Below are positions 1-12,406 of a DNA stretch of 64,000 bases, one piece after another; positions within the stretch are counted from its first letter, which is position 1; each line of letters begins with the position of its first letter. Source of the stretch: Paramacrobiotus metropolitanus (lineage: Eukaryota > Tardigrada > Eutardigrada > Parachela > Macrobiotidae); assembly GCF_019649055.1 (NCBI RefSeq), contig NW_026570241.1:248001-312000 (forward strand), given 5' to 3'. Made by a program: the position numbers and the translations under genes. The notes below the pieces were generated by a model, which saw only the letters and a program-made list of their open reading frames with translations, made no database searches and was not told the DNA's origin.

Positions 1-3000
1 CGGGAATACTGCATGCGCGGTAGGGGTTCCCAGATTTCCGTTTGTAAGTGGAGACGTTCGGCGTAGTAGTTGCCCAGATAGCAGCCGACGTACCGATCGG
101 AGTAGTCCATCTCGGTGGTGTAGCCTCCGCAGACGTACAGATAATCACCGTTGACGAGCACACCGGGTTTCTCACGGTCATAAGCCATGGGAGGCAGAAT
201 GCGCCATTGATCCGTCAGTGTATCGTAAGCCTCTACCGTGGTCAGCGCCTTCACACTGCCCATCACCGACGCCGTGCGGCCGCCGCAGTACAGCAGTGTT
301 GTACCGCTTACGGCAACACTGGACTCTATTTTGCTGCAAAAAGAAAACACCTACGCCCTTATGTTTATCACTGAAGTGGTCATTTATGGATCAAACTTAC
401 TTATTAAAAAAAAAATAACAATAAATAACAATAAATAAATAACCAAAAATAAAAATAAATAACATCAATAAATAACATTAATAAATTAATAAATAACATC
501 AATAAATAACATTAATTTTTCGAATCCGGATTATACCATGCACAGTAGTCGTATATTTACCAAACCACTGGACTCCATTTTAGAACAAAGAAGGACTTCT
601 ACAAGATTTTTATTTATCGCTAGAAGCGCCAATATATTTATCCGCCAGTTTTTATTTATTTTAAATTACAAAATTTGAAATAATTGAGCTAAATCAGCGG
701 CTCTGTTTTACTGCAAACGAAAACATCCAGAACTGTCTTCTTTACCGCTTGTTATAGTTTACCTAATTAATTTTACCTTTTCAAACTTGGAAAAACGTAG
801 AAATCTTTAATTAAATCAATAAATAAAAAAAATTAATTTCAGAAAAATAATAGAAATGAAGAAGCTAGATTGATTTAATTAAATCGCATCGAAACAGGTA
901 GATAGCAATTAGTAATTCAAGATTAAACACAAATGGTTGTAGCGAGAGGTATTTCCCTGAAAAATTCAAAACGCATGTTACTTAAATTTATAGTGACGTA
1001 CGTATGACCTTCGTTACTACGTACGCAAATCTCGGTGACGCCAATACGGTTACAGCATTCATCTCCACATCGCACTTGACGAACTGTCGCTCGGGATTCC
1101 ATCCATACACACAGCTGCCCACCGCCGCCGGAGGATTCTTATCGAACTCAACAAGCTGGAAATCCAAGATGGCCACGCGCCGGTAACTCATATCCCGTAG
1201 GCTCAGCGCCACTCCGATCTGCGGCAAGCGGTACTTCCGCCCCGCCTCCTCACCCCACAAACCGCCCAGTGCCGCACGAATTTCCTCTGCCTCTTCGGGA
1301 TCCATAGTAACGCGCGTGCCGGGCGGGTGTCCCCGCTGCCCGTACGCACTCCCGCGCCGCAATGTCCAGCGCACCTGGAAAATCAGTTCATAATCGATGC
1401 GTACCGCATACGTGCTATAGCGGAACCGGCCGATATCCAGGTCCTCCCAGGGAAATTTAATATCTGCGGTTTTCTTCCACCGAGGATGTAAAATGGACAA
1501 GGTGCCCTCCGGCACCTCGGACGATAGCTGTTGGGCATAACGGCAGGTAGGGCGGCCGGTGTACAGGAGGATGGCCTGTTTGGCGGGACGGTGTTGGGCT
1601 GGTCGCTGTTTTAATTCATTTCCACACGGAGAAATCAGTAAGCCCTGCTGCTGAGCGGCGGCTCTCAGGGATGAAGATAACGGCTCAGAGTTGTTAGCGA
1701 TCAGTTCGGAAATTTCGTTGGGGATGCGGTCTAGATGGAGCTTTGGCAGGAGCATGTCCAGTGTTTCGGCGTTCCAACGGGAATCCTTGGCGAAATTGCA
1801 CCAAGCTAATACCAGCTGATACAAATAGAAAAATAGTGAAGTACAGCGGTAATACAACTAAAAATTTTATTTGCGCACCTAAATAAGAAAAAAAGTAATA
1901 ATTCAATATTCAGTTCAAATATTCATTGATTTGTGTGTTTTGAAACGAAAAGCAGTTGCCGTTTCTTTAAATGGGAAATTATTTTCCCAAGGTAGAGCTC
2001 GCCCTGTGGCAATCGTATTTATGCTGTTGCGATAATAATAAATAAATATCTGAACTCACGCAAAAATTAATTATACCGAAACAAAAAGAATTATTTAATT
2101 TTCAGTTATGATTTTCAAGTACAGTATCTGCAATTGCAGTCAGGAGCGCTTTATTTATTTTATTCCACAAATGGATTGCTGATCGAACATGAGCATTCCC
2201 AAGACCAAACGCCTGCATTAACACCGACAGTGAAGTCTCATTTCTCCTCGAAATACTCGTACTACCTTTTCCATTAAATTTACGAAAACCAACCAGAATT
2301 ACACAGCACAGCTATAGTTCTTTTATTTTAACGTGTTAAACATACCGATTATGACCGCTTCATTAAATCGGGATTTATTTTCCCAAGATAGAGTGCCCTG
2401 TTCTAATCTGCATGTTGCGATAATGATAATAATTTTATCATTTTAAAAGTAGTTTTAGCTGACGTATGTAACTTACATTCAAGACTTCTTCCTCACTTTT
2501 CATCACCAAGTTCTTATACGAGAGAAACTCCAGGAGCGCCGTCAGTCCACACTCCAAGAACTCAGGCAATTCGATCAAATCCGTAATACCTTTTCGCAGC
2601 ACGTCTCGTAAGGCGCCCTCCATCAGTGTCTTCACGCGGCACACATCCCCCAATTTCCACAGAAAGCACGCATTATCGGGTGTAATAAATTCCAGCAACC
2701 GTTGTCCGCACACGTCGGCCACATCGTCAAAACCGAAATAATCAGCCAGAATCAGAAAGTCAGCCAGATCTGCGTCGGTTGTCGGGAGCCACTCGGCTGG
2801 ATTGCGCTGGCTGAGAATTCCTTCCAGTAACTGTTTCCCCGCTTCCGCATTAAATTCCGCAGGGAGCATCAGTCGAATTTCGTCGTGGTGGGACTCGCTG
2901 AACTGGCCATGCTGGAGCATAGGGCGGAAATAATTTGGCGATAATTTAGTTAACAACTGCCTTTCAGCGCGAAGGCACACGGTTCCGTTAAGGAGCAAGG

Positions 3001-3037
3001 TGATCGTCCGATTCTGTGGATTCCCCAGATCTTCCAT
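1..3037 (-). CDS. BTB-BACK-kelch protein, 3' end cut off by window edge
   Basis: Kelch-like proteins usually act as substrate adaptors for cullin-3 ubiquitin ligases. Three exons are visible on the minus strand: about 3037-2477 (BTB fold and start of BACK), 1815 to about 1005 (BACK and a diverged middle), and 333-1 (kelch repeats, running off the edge). The first junction is clear: AAT|gtaagt at 2476, acceptor tttgtatcag before 1815, phase 0, giving a typical BACK sequence SEEEVLN-LVLAWCNF. The last exon follows tttttgcag and has two kelch blades with CGG..., YDTLTDQW and YVCGGY. The 3' end of exon 2 is uncertain because several GT sites occur. The start is also uncertain: the frame is open to an acceptor-like tctctttgag near 3089, so an upstream non-coding or coding exon is likely; I used the ATG at 3037 (MEDLGNPQ). 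The middle exon is unusually long and poorly kelch-like. Confidence 0.8.
334..1004 (-). other. AT-rich intron of the kelch gene with simple repeats
   Basis: This is the intron between the second and third visible exons. Positions 405-520 are a low-complexity run of AATAAATAAC-type units. I see no gene in it. Confidence 0.6.
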
Positions 3038-3089
3038 CTCTGCGTGAAATGTGCTGGGAGTTTTAAGAGCAGAACTATCGAAACTCAAA

Positions 3090-4402
3090 GAGAAAATCGA
3101 TTACTTGCTTATTATGATTTATTTCACAAGATAATTGGGCTGGTGGGCGTATTGCAACGCCAGTTAATGGAGCAATTCCTATTCAATGCTAGTTGACAAT
3201 TATTGGAAATACAAGGGACCTTGCTTAGAAAGCACCAGAAAAAAAATTTCGTACGGCACACGAACTGCAGTGTCAATACTTATAAAGAAGTAAATTCTGG
3301 TTCTTGCTAACGGTTCTTGAAACTGACGAGCCTAGAAAAGTACTTAACAAAGTCAACCAGTTTTTGATCACCCAGGTTTGCTGTGTAATAATGTGTACGT
3401 GCAATTATGCATGCAAATTAATAACTAAACAGCTGTCTTATTGTGCGGTTGCCCTATGCGCGCACTTGCCCGCCAAAAGTTTGCTGCCGAATCCTAACGT
3501 GTCTTGATCGACTTCTGACGGTTATGAATGATGTCATTAATTATGACTCATGAATAGTGATTATCATCAGAGTCTCTACTGCTGTCAATAATTGCAACCT
3601 GTACCGTACACAATCCACATTTTCAAACAAGCTGTTTTTTGCTCGGGCTTAACCTTTGCACTCAGGCGGTTACCGAAAGGAGATGCGTTAACCGCAATTA
3701 AATTAGACACGATTCAGGTTTAATATCGATATTGACAAAAGCACACAAGTAATGTCCCTATCTTCGTTATGGATAAACAAAGAAAATGTACGAGCGTATA
3801 CCTCGTATACCTCGTATACCGTATAACTCGTATACGTCGTATACTTGTACCTCGTATACCTTCATAACAAAACGAAACGAAAGAAATTGAAATAATAAAT
3901 TAATTTCTTTCTAGTCACACAAAAATTTCACAATCAAATCACCCATCACAGACGCTTTTAACTGTCAAAAAAGGTGGTTTTCGAATAAAAATTATTCCAA
4001 TATATTCTAAGCTTGATGTCACGAAAACGTGTAATAATGTCGATGGACTGAATAAAATAATAATGCAAACACCTACGTAGCAAACCAAATAAATATTCCC
4101 AACGCTTATGCTGCAAGCATCTTTTAACAGGCGATGTTTTGGTTGCAACACCATAGTACAAAAATCGGCACTGCGGAAAATAGGGAAACCGATATCAATT
4201 TAGCTTTTTATAAGAAAAAAATAACAAATTTTTTGTAACCGTTAGTGCAGGTCTCACAATCAGCACCAAGTTACAACATTTTTCACATTTTCACATTTTT
4301 ATATATTTTGCCATAAGAAATTCGAATCAACAATCAAGAACTCCTCTTAATGTAGAAAACACTGAACGTCCTACGGAATTTCTTTGGTACGTTAATGGTA
4401 GG
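3090..4402. other. Intergenic, with CTCGTATAC repeats
   Basis: No coding region is supported here. Positions 3788-3862 hold a degenerate tandem repeat of a 9-10 base unit CTCGTATAC. The rest is unstructured AT-rich DNA between the 5' end of the kelch gene and the 3' end of the acyl-CoA synthetase gene. Confidence 0.5.
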
Positions 4403-7400
4403 TTAATTGTCCGTTAGGGAAACACCGCGGTACATATCCGCCAACTGCTGCTTAAATGCCACTCGCACCGCCTCCCGCCGCACTTTCTGCGTGGGCGTTA
4501 GGAAGCCGTTCTCCAGTGTGAACACTTCCGGGAGCAAGTAGATTTTCTTTGGTACCTCATAGGAGCGCAAATGCCGGCGTTTGCCGGTATTGACTAATTC
4601 CTCCAGCAGGAATTGTTTGGTCTGTTCCGGATCGCTGCGCACTTCCGGTGGCAAAAGGTCGTAATTCGGGTAGACCAGGGCCACGGTGAAGGGATGCAGA
4701 CTGCTGCCATCCACGAAGATCTGCTGGAAATGACTGCTTGTTAACAGCTCCGTCTCCACGCGTTCTGGCGCGACGTACTCGCCGTGGCTCAGCTTGAAGA
4801 TGTGCTTCTTCCGGTCGATTATTTTTAACCGACCTCCCTGTAAGTAAATTTGAGCTGTCAAAAAAACAGAGTACGTACAGACAGTCATAGCAATACAGAA
4901 TGCAGAATGAATTTAAAAAAACATATACACAAAATGATTATTATTGTTGTTGCTTGTAGACTTCGCATTTTTTTTACATTTTGCAACGTTCAGCACTATC
5001 ACTATTCAATTCCCCATTATCACACTAATAAATTATTAACAAAATATTGTAGTGTGATGGCGCTGTTAAAGCCACTTGCTGTGCATCTTTTGACATCTGA
5101 CACTTGAAAACTCGTACGTACAGTACTCTGTACTTGTGTAAATTATACAACTGAAAAGTTGGAAAAATAAGAAGTTATAGTTTTTTTTAATTATTCGATT
5201 CGTTCTACGAGCGAGGTCTTTATTTTGCGAGAAAATAGATTTTGACCATTAAATGACCATTAAAAAACCCTGTATTAAATCATATGGAAACAACTTAACA
5301 AATGTTTTTACACCTGTGGTCTGCATGAACATGCTTCTCCCTTAAATCAATTATAGTTCAAAACATCTAGTAACGCCTTAGATAAAACTGAAGAAATTAA
5401 ACGGAAAAAGAATCTGTAAGTAATAATTTTCTTTGTACCGCCGAAAGCGCCATTTAACCTATACAAGCCCATACCTCAACAAAGTGTCCCACATCGCCGG
5501 TATGGATGAATCCGTCCGGGTCCATAATCTCCGCGGTCTTATCCGGCATCCCATAATATCCGGACATGATCAGCGGTCCACGCGCGCAAATCTCCCCCTT
5601 GAGATCCTTGGCATAGTAACCCAGTTCCGGCACATCCACCAGTTTGATCTCCATGCCTTCCACCGGACAGCCCACATGACCGGTGAATGGATCACCGGGC
5701 AGTGTCGCGGTGATGATACCGGCAGTTTCCGTTTGCCCGTAAATTTCGAAAAACTGCATGCAAAAAGCAAAAACAACACATTTTGACCAGTTTTTAATAC
5801 GGATTAGGAAATCAGCCGTTATACCATTACAAAATGCGGAACACTAAATTACCAGATTTAATTACGAGTATGACAAAAAATGAACGGAACTGTAGTGTCG
5901 TTAACTCATTACTGATCGCATCATTCTCATCCTAGAACACTGGCATGCAGCTGTAGAAACAGGCGAGTATTCAGTACAATACAGTGCGCAAAACGGGAAA
6001 TTTTAACATATTTTGTGAGCCGTTTCGAGAATGTTTTAGCCAACTCTGCCTTTTTTTTAAACATGATATTTTGTTCGATATCTATCTTGCTACAAAATAT
6101 TTGCAGTCGAATAATCTCATTATTTTTTAGTGATAATTATATTCAGTATTATCTTGATAATTCCTAATTAATTTTAGTAAATTTACGTTACAGTGTTTTC
6201 ACGGTTAGTTTTACTATGGGTTTGGTAATAGATAATGTAATCTACTTGTAGCAGAACAATATTTCGCCCACGTACATAGCATCCCAGCGCCGCCTTCATC
6301 GTATTGGTCATTTTGGCATCCTGCGGCGCCGAACCGGTCGCCACGCACCGTATACGGCCACCCAGTGTTTTCTGCACTTTACCAAATATCAAATAATCCC
6401 AGATGGAGTTCTTCCGGTACAGCCCAAAGCGCATTTCCACGGTTTTACAGAATACTGCCAAATTGAATATGAACGTCTTGATAAGTGATCCGCGGATATT
6501 ATCCATCATTTTGCCATAAATGCGGTTAAGTACACGCGGCACCAACACCCCGACATCCGGCTTCAACTCCTGGATGTCCTCGATCAGATGCGCCACACCG
6601 TTTGAATTGAAGCCGACTTTGCCGCCGTAGAGAAAAATAGCCAGTTCTTCGATCCGTTCCATGACGTGCGCCAACGGAAGATATGCCAAACTCGTCGTTT
6701 CCGTGTTCAACCGTAAAGGCTATAATTTTAAAAGTTTTACCGGTTATGCAAGATAATGCAACTTATTGAAAAATGCTTATTAAAAAATATCATATTTTTT
6801 TACAATTGCAAAATAATAAAACTGGCAGCTTTTGAACGAATATTTTTAAGGCAAGAGAGCGAAATAATGTCACGATTAATTGAATACACGTGTACAGAGC
6901 AGATAACTACCGGCTCACCATATCATAGTAAGGGAAACATTATTAGTTATATATAAAAACTGATCACTCAGATTTATTGCATTAAATTAAGTATCAAATT
7001 ATAGAAGAAATTAAATTACATTAAAGATAAATTAACTACATTAGAACTGCATAATTACGTAGATTAATTTCATACAAATGTATTTAACCACCGTTTCACC
7101 GTATCATCGTAAAGTAAATAAATTCAATAAAAACTATTTACCAATACTCTGAATCATACTTCTACTCCGATTAATTAACTACATCAATTAATCGAATTAT
7201 AAGTTAGTTAATAAAGTACATTAACATTGCATCACTATGTAAATTACATCAAGAACAGGTTACCAGCATAGAAGTGAGGATAGCCTCGACGGAAGCCGTA
7301 AGCGTCCGGTGCGTCAGCATGGCCGATTTTGGTTCACCGGTGGTACCGGAAGTGAAATTCAACATAGCCAGATCATCCGGTCGCGGCAGCCGTAGAGGTG

Positions 7401-9921
7401 TAGGGTGCTTTTTTCCCAGTTCCTGTTAAGCACACAACGTTATCCCATTGACAAGCACGCTTGTATTACAACAGTCTGTGGTAATAGGAAAAACAAATGA
7501 AATGTCGAACAAATCGCAATTAAAATGACGAATTACTATCAATTTCAATAACGACACCCCATCCAAAATACAGTGTTTATAATCACTGACCACAACGTCC
7601 TCGAACTGGTAAACTTGAATTCCAAGGGCATGGGCTTTGGCGCGTGTTTCTTCGCTGGACTGAATAAACACGATATTTCGCAGTTTCTTCAGTACATGGT
7701 TTCCGGTCATCAGTGTTTGAAAGTTTTTATCATCTCCACAGATCAACAACGTGACACCCACTAAAAATTATCCACTAAAATTGTTTTATTGGAACTATAC
7801 TTAAATGAAAATGTGCATCAAAAATAACCAGTAGAAGTGTAGAAAGTAACTGCAGTGCGTGCGCTTCAAATCGCTCTGGATTATTAAACACATTTAAGGA
7901 ACGAGATATATGTATGTTATTTATGCATTTTACGCTGTATTCTGTATATACAGTAAAAGTATGGGTTTTATACATGTATTTTGTTTCTGGATTGTATTAT
8001 TTATTTTTATATTATAGTCACTACACAGTCTACACCCACTCACGGCGATTGAGTGCCGTTTGGCATCCTTCCGGTCCGAGTGAATCGTAGATGGGCGCCG
8101 TGACCAGACTGTACGCATAGCTGGCGTATTCGGCAATGACCCACTCCGGAGACGTGCGAGCGAAGATTCCCACGAAGGACTCCGATGCCGGTTTTAGGCC
8201 CAGATACACGAGACCGGCGCCGAAATACTTAACGCGTTCCAGCACTTCCGAGTACGATAACCACACGTACGGCGAGGTCAAGCTGGTGCGATAACCCAGA
8301 CATTTGCCGTCGCCTACGATAAGCACAAACTGCACCTAATCGCGGAAATAATTATGTACATGTATGGTTGTTTAATTTTACTGCACCGGATTGATAACTA
8401 TAGCCGCAAAACTGCAAAATACCCGGACAATAAATTCAGCCGTTTTAGACGTCCACTTCTTATTAGCTAGAGTAACAGCTTCTAATACAGCAGCTGGCGG
8501 ATTATGCATTACAAAAACTTCATCAAGAAACGAATAACGCAATCTTTCAAAGCAAGCAGTCGCATAAAATAATTAAATTTCAAAGCGCTCTCCTATGATT
8601 TCAGTTTTCTTCAGTTGCAAATTTTACTGAAGAATACAACCAGATTCGGCAAAATACGAAGGCCATGACTTCTTGTAAATAGTATAACGTCATAATTAAG
8701 TTTTACCCACAGTTACGTTGTGTTAAAATAAAGTGCACGAGTACGCACATTATTATGTGCCTATGCAAAATATTATGTCGTCAAGCCTTATTAAATTTAC
8801 ACGGCACATTAGGAGTTGCTGTTTGCCTACCTGACGCTTTGAGACCATGCTCCAAAATTTCATACAAGGTTTTCGGCACTTCGATTCCCAGCTTGTCCAG
8901 TTTCCCCATCTTACCCCGCGTCCATGCTCCATTTTTTCTCTTTAAGAAATAAAACACAAAAATGATGCAACTCCGCGCAGAAATTTAAGGGAACGAAGAT
9001 AAACCAGTAACGTTGTTGTGAAATGGTATCCGAAACCTGGTAAACCGACGAAAGTTCTTTATATTACTGCGCACAAACTCATGCTAAAATACTCTGCAAT
9101 GTTTTAATTTCACAGCATGTGCATACCACACTCTTACCAAGTCTTTAAACCTACTTGTATATGCGAGACCGTAACTGCATTTCAAAATTGAAATACCTAA
9201 TAATTTTTCAAAAAGAATCGTTTTTAATATTTTTTAACCTGTGCGGCCGTTTATCTTAAAAGTACATAGAAAGAGCTCGTACGAATTTGTTACTCTGCGA
9301 TATATGCATTATGCCACTTCTCTACGGCTGCATCTACTTATCAAGTTAATAATCAAGATGTTTTAACCGCTGAGAATATTATGTAACCGGAAAGTTACCG
9401 ATGCAAGGATTAATGTAAGATGCCACAGTCGTCAATCATAAACGATACGTCTCGTTTAAATGTGATTTCTATAAGCTTCGCAATGGGAATTATTCGATTG
9501 GTATACTATTTCGTAATGGCATGCCCATCAAACGTTCGTCTGTCTGAAAAGTAGGGAACCTGCATGTTTTTCTGGAACGTTTTGAGACTGCAATAAATCA
9601 CATTTATCTTATCAGAAATGTTACTGTAAAAAAACTGTAAAAAAATAATACAGGTTTTCTCTCTTTTTCAAACAGACCAGCGTGAATTGTCCAAAACTCG
9701 TACTAAATAGTCCCGGTACATATTCAAAAAGCCGTTATAACAATTCACTAAAATCGCACCTGCACAGACTGGTATTCGAAACTCCGTCCAACCGGTCTTA
9801 TACGCTGAGCGCTGCGCAGTGACCAGAAGTAAACAGCAATAATTATCCCCCATAACGTCGCCAAAATTCCTAAAAAATTATTTCCACCGGAAGTATCCAC
9901 GCCCGTACTAGCTGCATCCAT
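4403..9921 (-). CDS. ACSL: Long-chain fatty acid-CoA ligase, ACSL1/5/6 type
   Basis: Activates long-chain fatty acids to acyl-CoA with ATP on ER, mitochondrial or peroxisomal membranes. Eight exons on the minus strand: 9921-9760, 8939-8831, 8313-8044, 7760-7591, 7422-7264, 6719-6276, 5753-5475, 4837-4403. Phases agree at every junction and the sum is 2028 nt, 675 aa plus stop, the usual family length. Exon 1 gives an N-terminal membrane anchor ([17 protein letters not shown]). The AMP-binding P-loop [13 protein letters not shown] is at about residue 260, the IYGQTE motif at about 443, HTGDVG at about 524, and [14 protein letters not shown] near 540. DRKKHIFKL with GEYVAPE fits ACSL1/5/6, not the DRKKDLVKLQAGEY of ACSL3/4 (family knowledge). 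The acceptor of exon 3 was chosen at atcgtag before 8313 because it restores frame and gives the conserved G-x-C-L-G run. Looks functional. Confidence 0.93.
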
Positions 9922-12064
9922 ACCCAGTCAAAACACCAACAACGTGCGATTAAAATAATAACTGTATGGTGAACAATAGAAATTACACGAGCCGCAAGCT
10001 GGAAAACACCAACAAACAACCGCCGGTAAAACCCAGAAGTAGCAGATATCGCTGGAAAAAGTTGCGTACGTTATGCTGAGACAGCGAAATACCGCCGTAA
10101 GCAGCCAGGTACGAAAAGTGGGTTACTTAATATTTCTTCGACGGTTTATCGTTCATGACCATATATCGAGCCGCGTAGAATATGATTTGGAATGCATTGT
10201 GTACACAAAACAATCGGACAAAGTGCAGGAAAAGACAACACACCTCCACCGGCATTTATGAGCTGCATAATCGTCTCTTCTACGCGAATCACAGACAAAG
10301 TTATTCTGCATTACACGGACGATGCTATGCCGGTGATAAGGTCACCTGGAAATGACTACGTTTTAACCTGGTTATTTTTGGATCACGGGATATTAACATT
10401 TAATCATACCTTCCGGTGTGCAACCGGTATATTTAGGGAACGAATAAAACATACGATAAGCAAGGATAAATAATTTACTTTTAATGATCCTTTTCAGACA
10501 CGTGGAGTAGCTTTATCGTTACTATGTCATTATAATAAATAAAAAACAATTTAACTAATAGTGACATTACCAACGGATAGCTGTAACTTTTACTTAACGA
10601 AAACACATTATTCTCATGTGGTGCAAATAAATAGCGCCATTGTACTACACTTTCATGCAAGATTTAAGTACTGCAATCTCTTGCCTACGACTCTACGAGT
10701 ACTCGTACAGTCGTACTGGCTGCCGGCAGTGGCTGCGAAATGGTTAACGAAGAGTTTCTTAAGTGATGAATCAAAATAATAATATCTATATTGTAAAATA
10801 ATCTTAACTGAGTGATCATAATGCTAAAGTACGCAGAAGCCCTTGCGTACGTCACGCATTTATATTTTCAACGAAAGTTAAAATCCGCAGTGTTTACTGC
10901 TGATTTTAACTTTCGTTGAAAATATAAATGAATTCAAAAATCACGAATATGAAACACGAATCACGAATATAAATGAATTCAAAATCACGAATATGAAATA
11001 ATGCGTGTCATTGTGAATTACAGAATGGCTGTATCGTATAATGTCGGATAAATGTAGGTAAATAATAATAACAATAATAATATCGTTATTTGGATAATTC
11101 TCAAATATCGAAAGTCACGCAGAAAAAGCGATTCTGCAAGCTATTGTAGATGCGATAATATTTATTAATTAGAAGTCTATCCGATTTATATCAGTTTTAT
11201 GTTCTTGTGACAGTGAATGATATTTGCCACAAAGAAGCCTGCGAAATTATCGACGTACAGGTAATTATACTGTACAGCTGTGCACGAAAATCGCCAACAA
11301 GACTCGCAAACAGAGGAATTAAAAAATATAGCAGTTTGACTATCACAGTATCACTACATGCAGCTAGTATAGAATGCCATAAGACTAAATAACTGTTAAT
11401 TTGGAATAAAAATTCCCGCGCGATTCCTGATCGACCACTCGTTATTTATGCACTTATATTGCACACGTTACATGATAATCACAATCAGTTAACAAGTGTC
11501 GATACCATCTGCCATTAGATTAGCCCATTCATCCACTACAGCCGTCCCATTAATAATTGTACTGGATATAAATGCCTTTTGCCCAAGCAAGAAAAAAACA
11601 CATTTCCCCCGGCTAACACCCATTCACCGCCTTTGAGCCATGGAATGATGAGTTACACGGTCACGCCAACTCGATACACACACATCGAACGTCTTAACCA
11701 GCAAATACTTTTCACAGCATTTATCAACACAGCGACTCAGCATTTTTTCACGCAGCCGCTACAGCGTTTAATCCAGTTCTTCCGCTGGCCAATTGACAGT
11801 AAACCGGTATATCCGGCTAAATTGAAAGCCCATTGTACAGCACACACCGTTCGTCCAAAATACAGCTGGTCGCACAGACACAGCTGACGCTGGCAGTGCA
11901 GCACAGTCTGCAGGCAAATCAACGTGAATCAACACACGCTACAGCACATATTTCCAACTTTCTCCAATTCATTTTCCGTCTTCCTCCATACCCGCCAGTA
12001 AAATCGTCTACCGAATTTTTTCTCGTAGACTGTGATTATATAATATTTTTCTGACGGTTCCATC
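9922..12064. other. Intergenic between ACSL and cytochrome b5
   Basis: No convincing gene. Open frames here are short, lack splice partners and show no motif. The stretch holds a long hairpin at 10857-10930 (separate entry), followed by short direct repeats of AATCACGAATATGAA up to about 11000. An AT-rich ATTATATAAT at about 12034 lies just before the cytochrome b5 start and may be part of its promoter. Confidence 0.5.
10857..10930. repeat. Long near-perfect hairpin, 29-bp arms
   Basis: Arms 10857-10885 and 10902-10930 are perfect reverse complements (left arm begins CATTTATATTTTCAACG). The 16-base middle itself pairs: GCAGT (10887-10891) with ACTGC (10896-10900) around GTTT, after one C/T mismatch. 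The whole can fold into a stem of about 35 bp with a four-base loop. Confidence 0.85.
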
Positions 12065-12406
12065 ATGACGGCCCCGAAATCCAGCATCCAGCAGCTGACA
12101 TGGGAAGATGTCTTGTCGCACAACGAAGAGCGATCTGTGTGGGTAGTGGTGCACGGGAAGGTGTACGATGTGACGGCGTTCCTGGCCAGTCATCCCGGTG
12201 GACCGGATATTCTGCTGCAGTTTGCGGGGAAGGACGGGACGGAGGCATGGGAGGATGCGGGGCATAGTAAGGATGCCCGCCAGATGATGCAGCAGTATTG
12301 CATTGGTAATGTGGCCGGGGAGCGACCGGTTAGTTTGGCGGCCGCGGAGAAGGAGAAACACGGCCACGGGCACGGCGAAAAGAAGAAGGACTGCGTTATT
12401 ATGTGA
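12065..12406 (+). CDS. Cytochrome b5 with C-terminal CaaX prenylation motif
   Basis: Small haem electron carrier of 113 aa from a single exon. The haem-binding HPGG motif gives axial His43 and the second axial His is His67 in DAGHSKDA; the order WVVVHGKVYDVTAF - HPGG - GNV is the standard cytochrome b5 fold. After the fold comes a short linker, a His/Gly stretch (HGHGHG, residues 99-104), lysines KKK and the ending DCVIM. Ordinary microsomal cytochrome b5 ends in a hydrophobic tail anchor; none is present here. Instead CVIM with an upstream basic patch is the form of a farnesylated CaaX box, the same four residues that end K-Ras4B. I infer lipid anchoring to a membrane. Its own donor is not known; cytochrome b5 normally works with desaturases, P450s and cytochrome b5 reductase. 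ATG at 12065 is the first in frame and follows a short AT-rich leader. Confidence 0.93.
   Translation: MTAPKSSIQQLTWEDVLSHNEERSVWVVVHGKVYDVTAFLASHPGGPDILLQFAGKDGTEAWEDAGHSKDARQMMQQYCIGNVAGERPVSLAAAEKEKHGHGHGEKKKDCVIM

Noticed and set aside
3304-3507. 67-codon plus-strand open frame
   Set aside because: No motif, no splice context, AT-rich codons; looks like chance.
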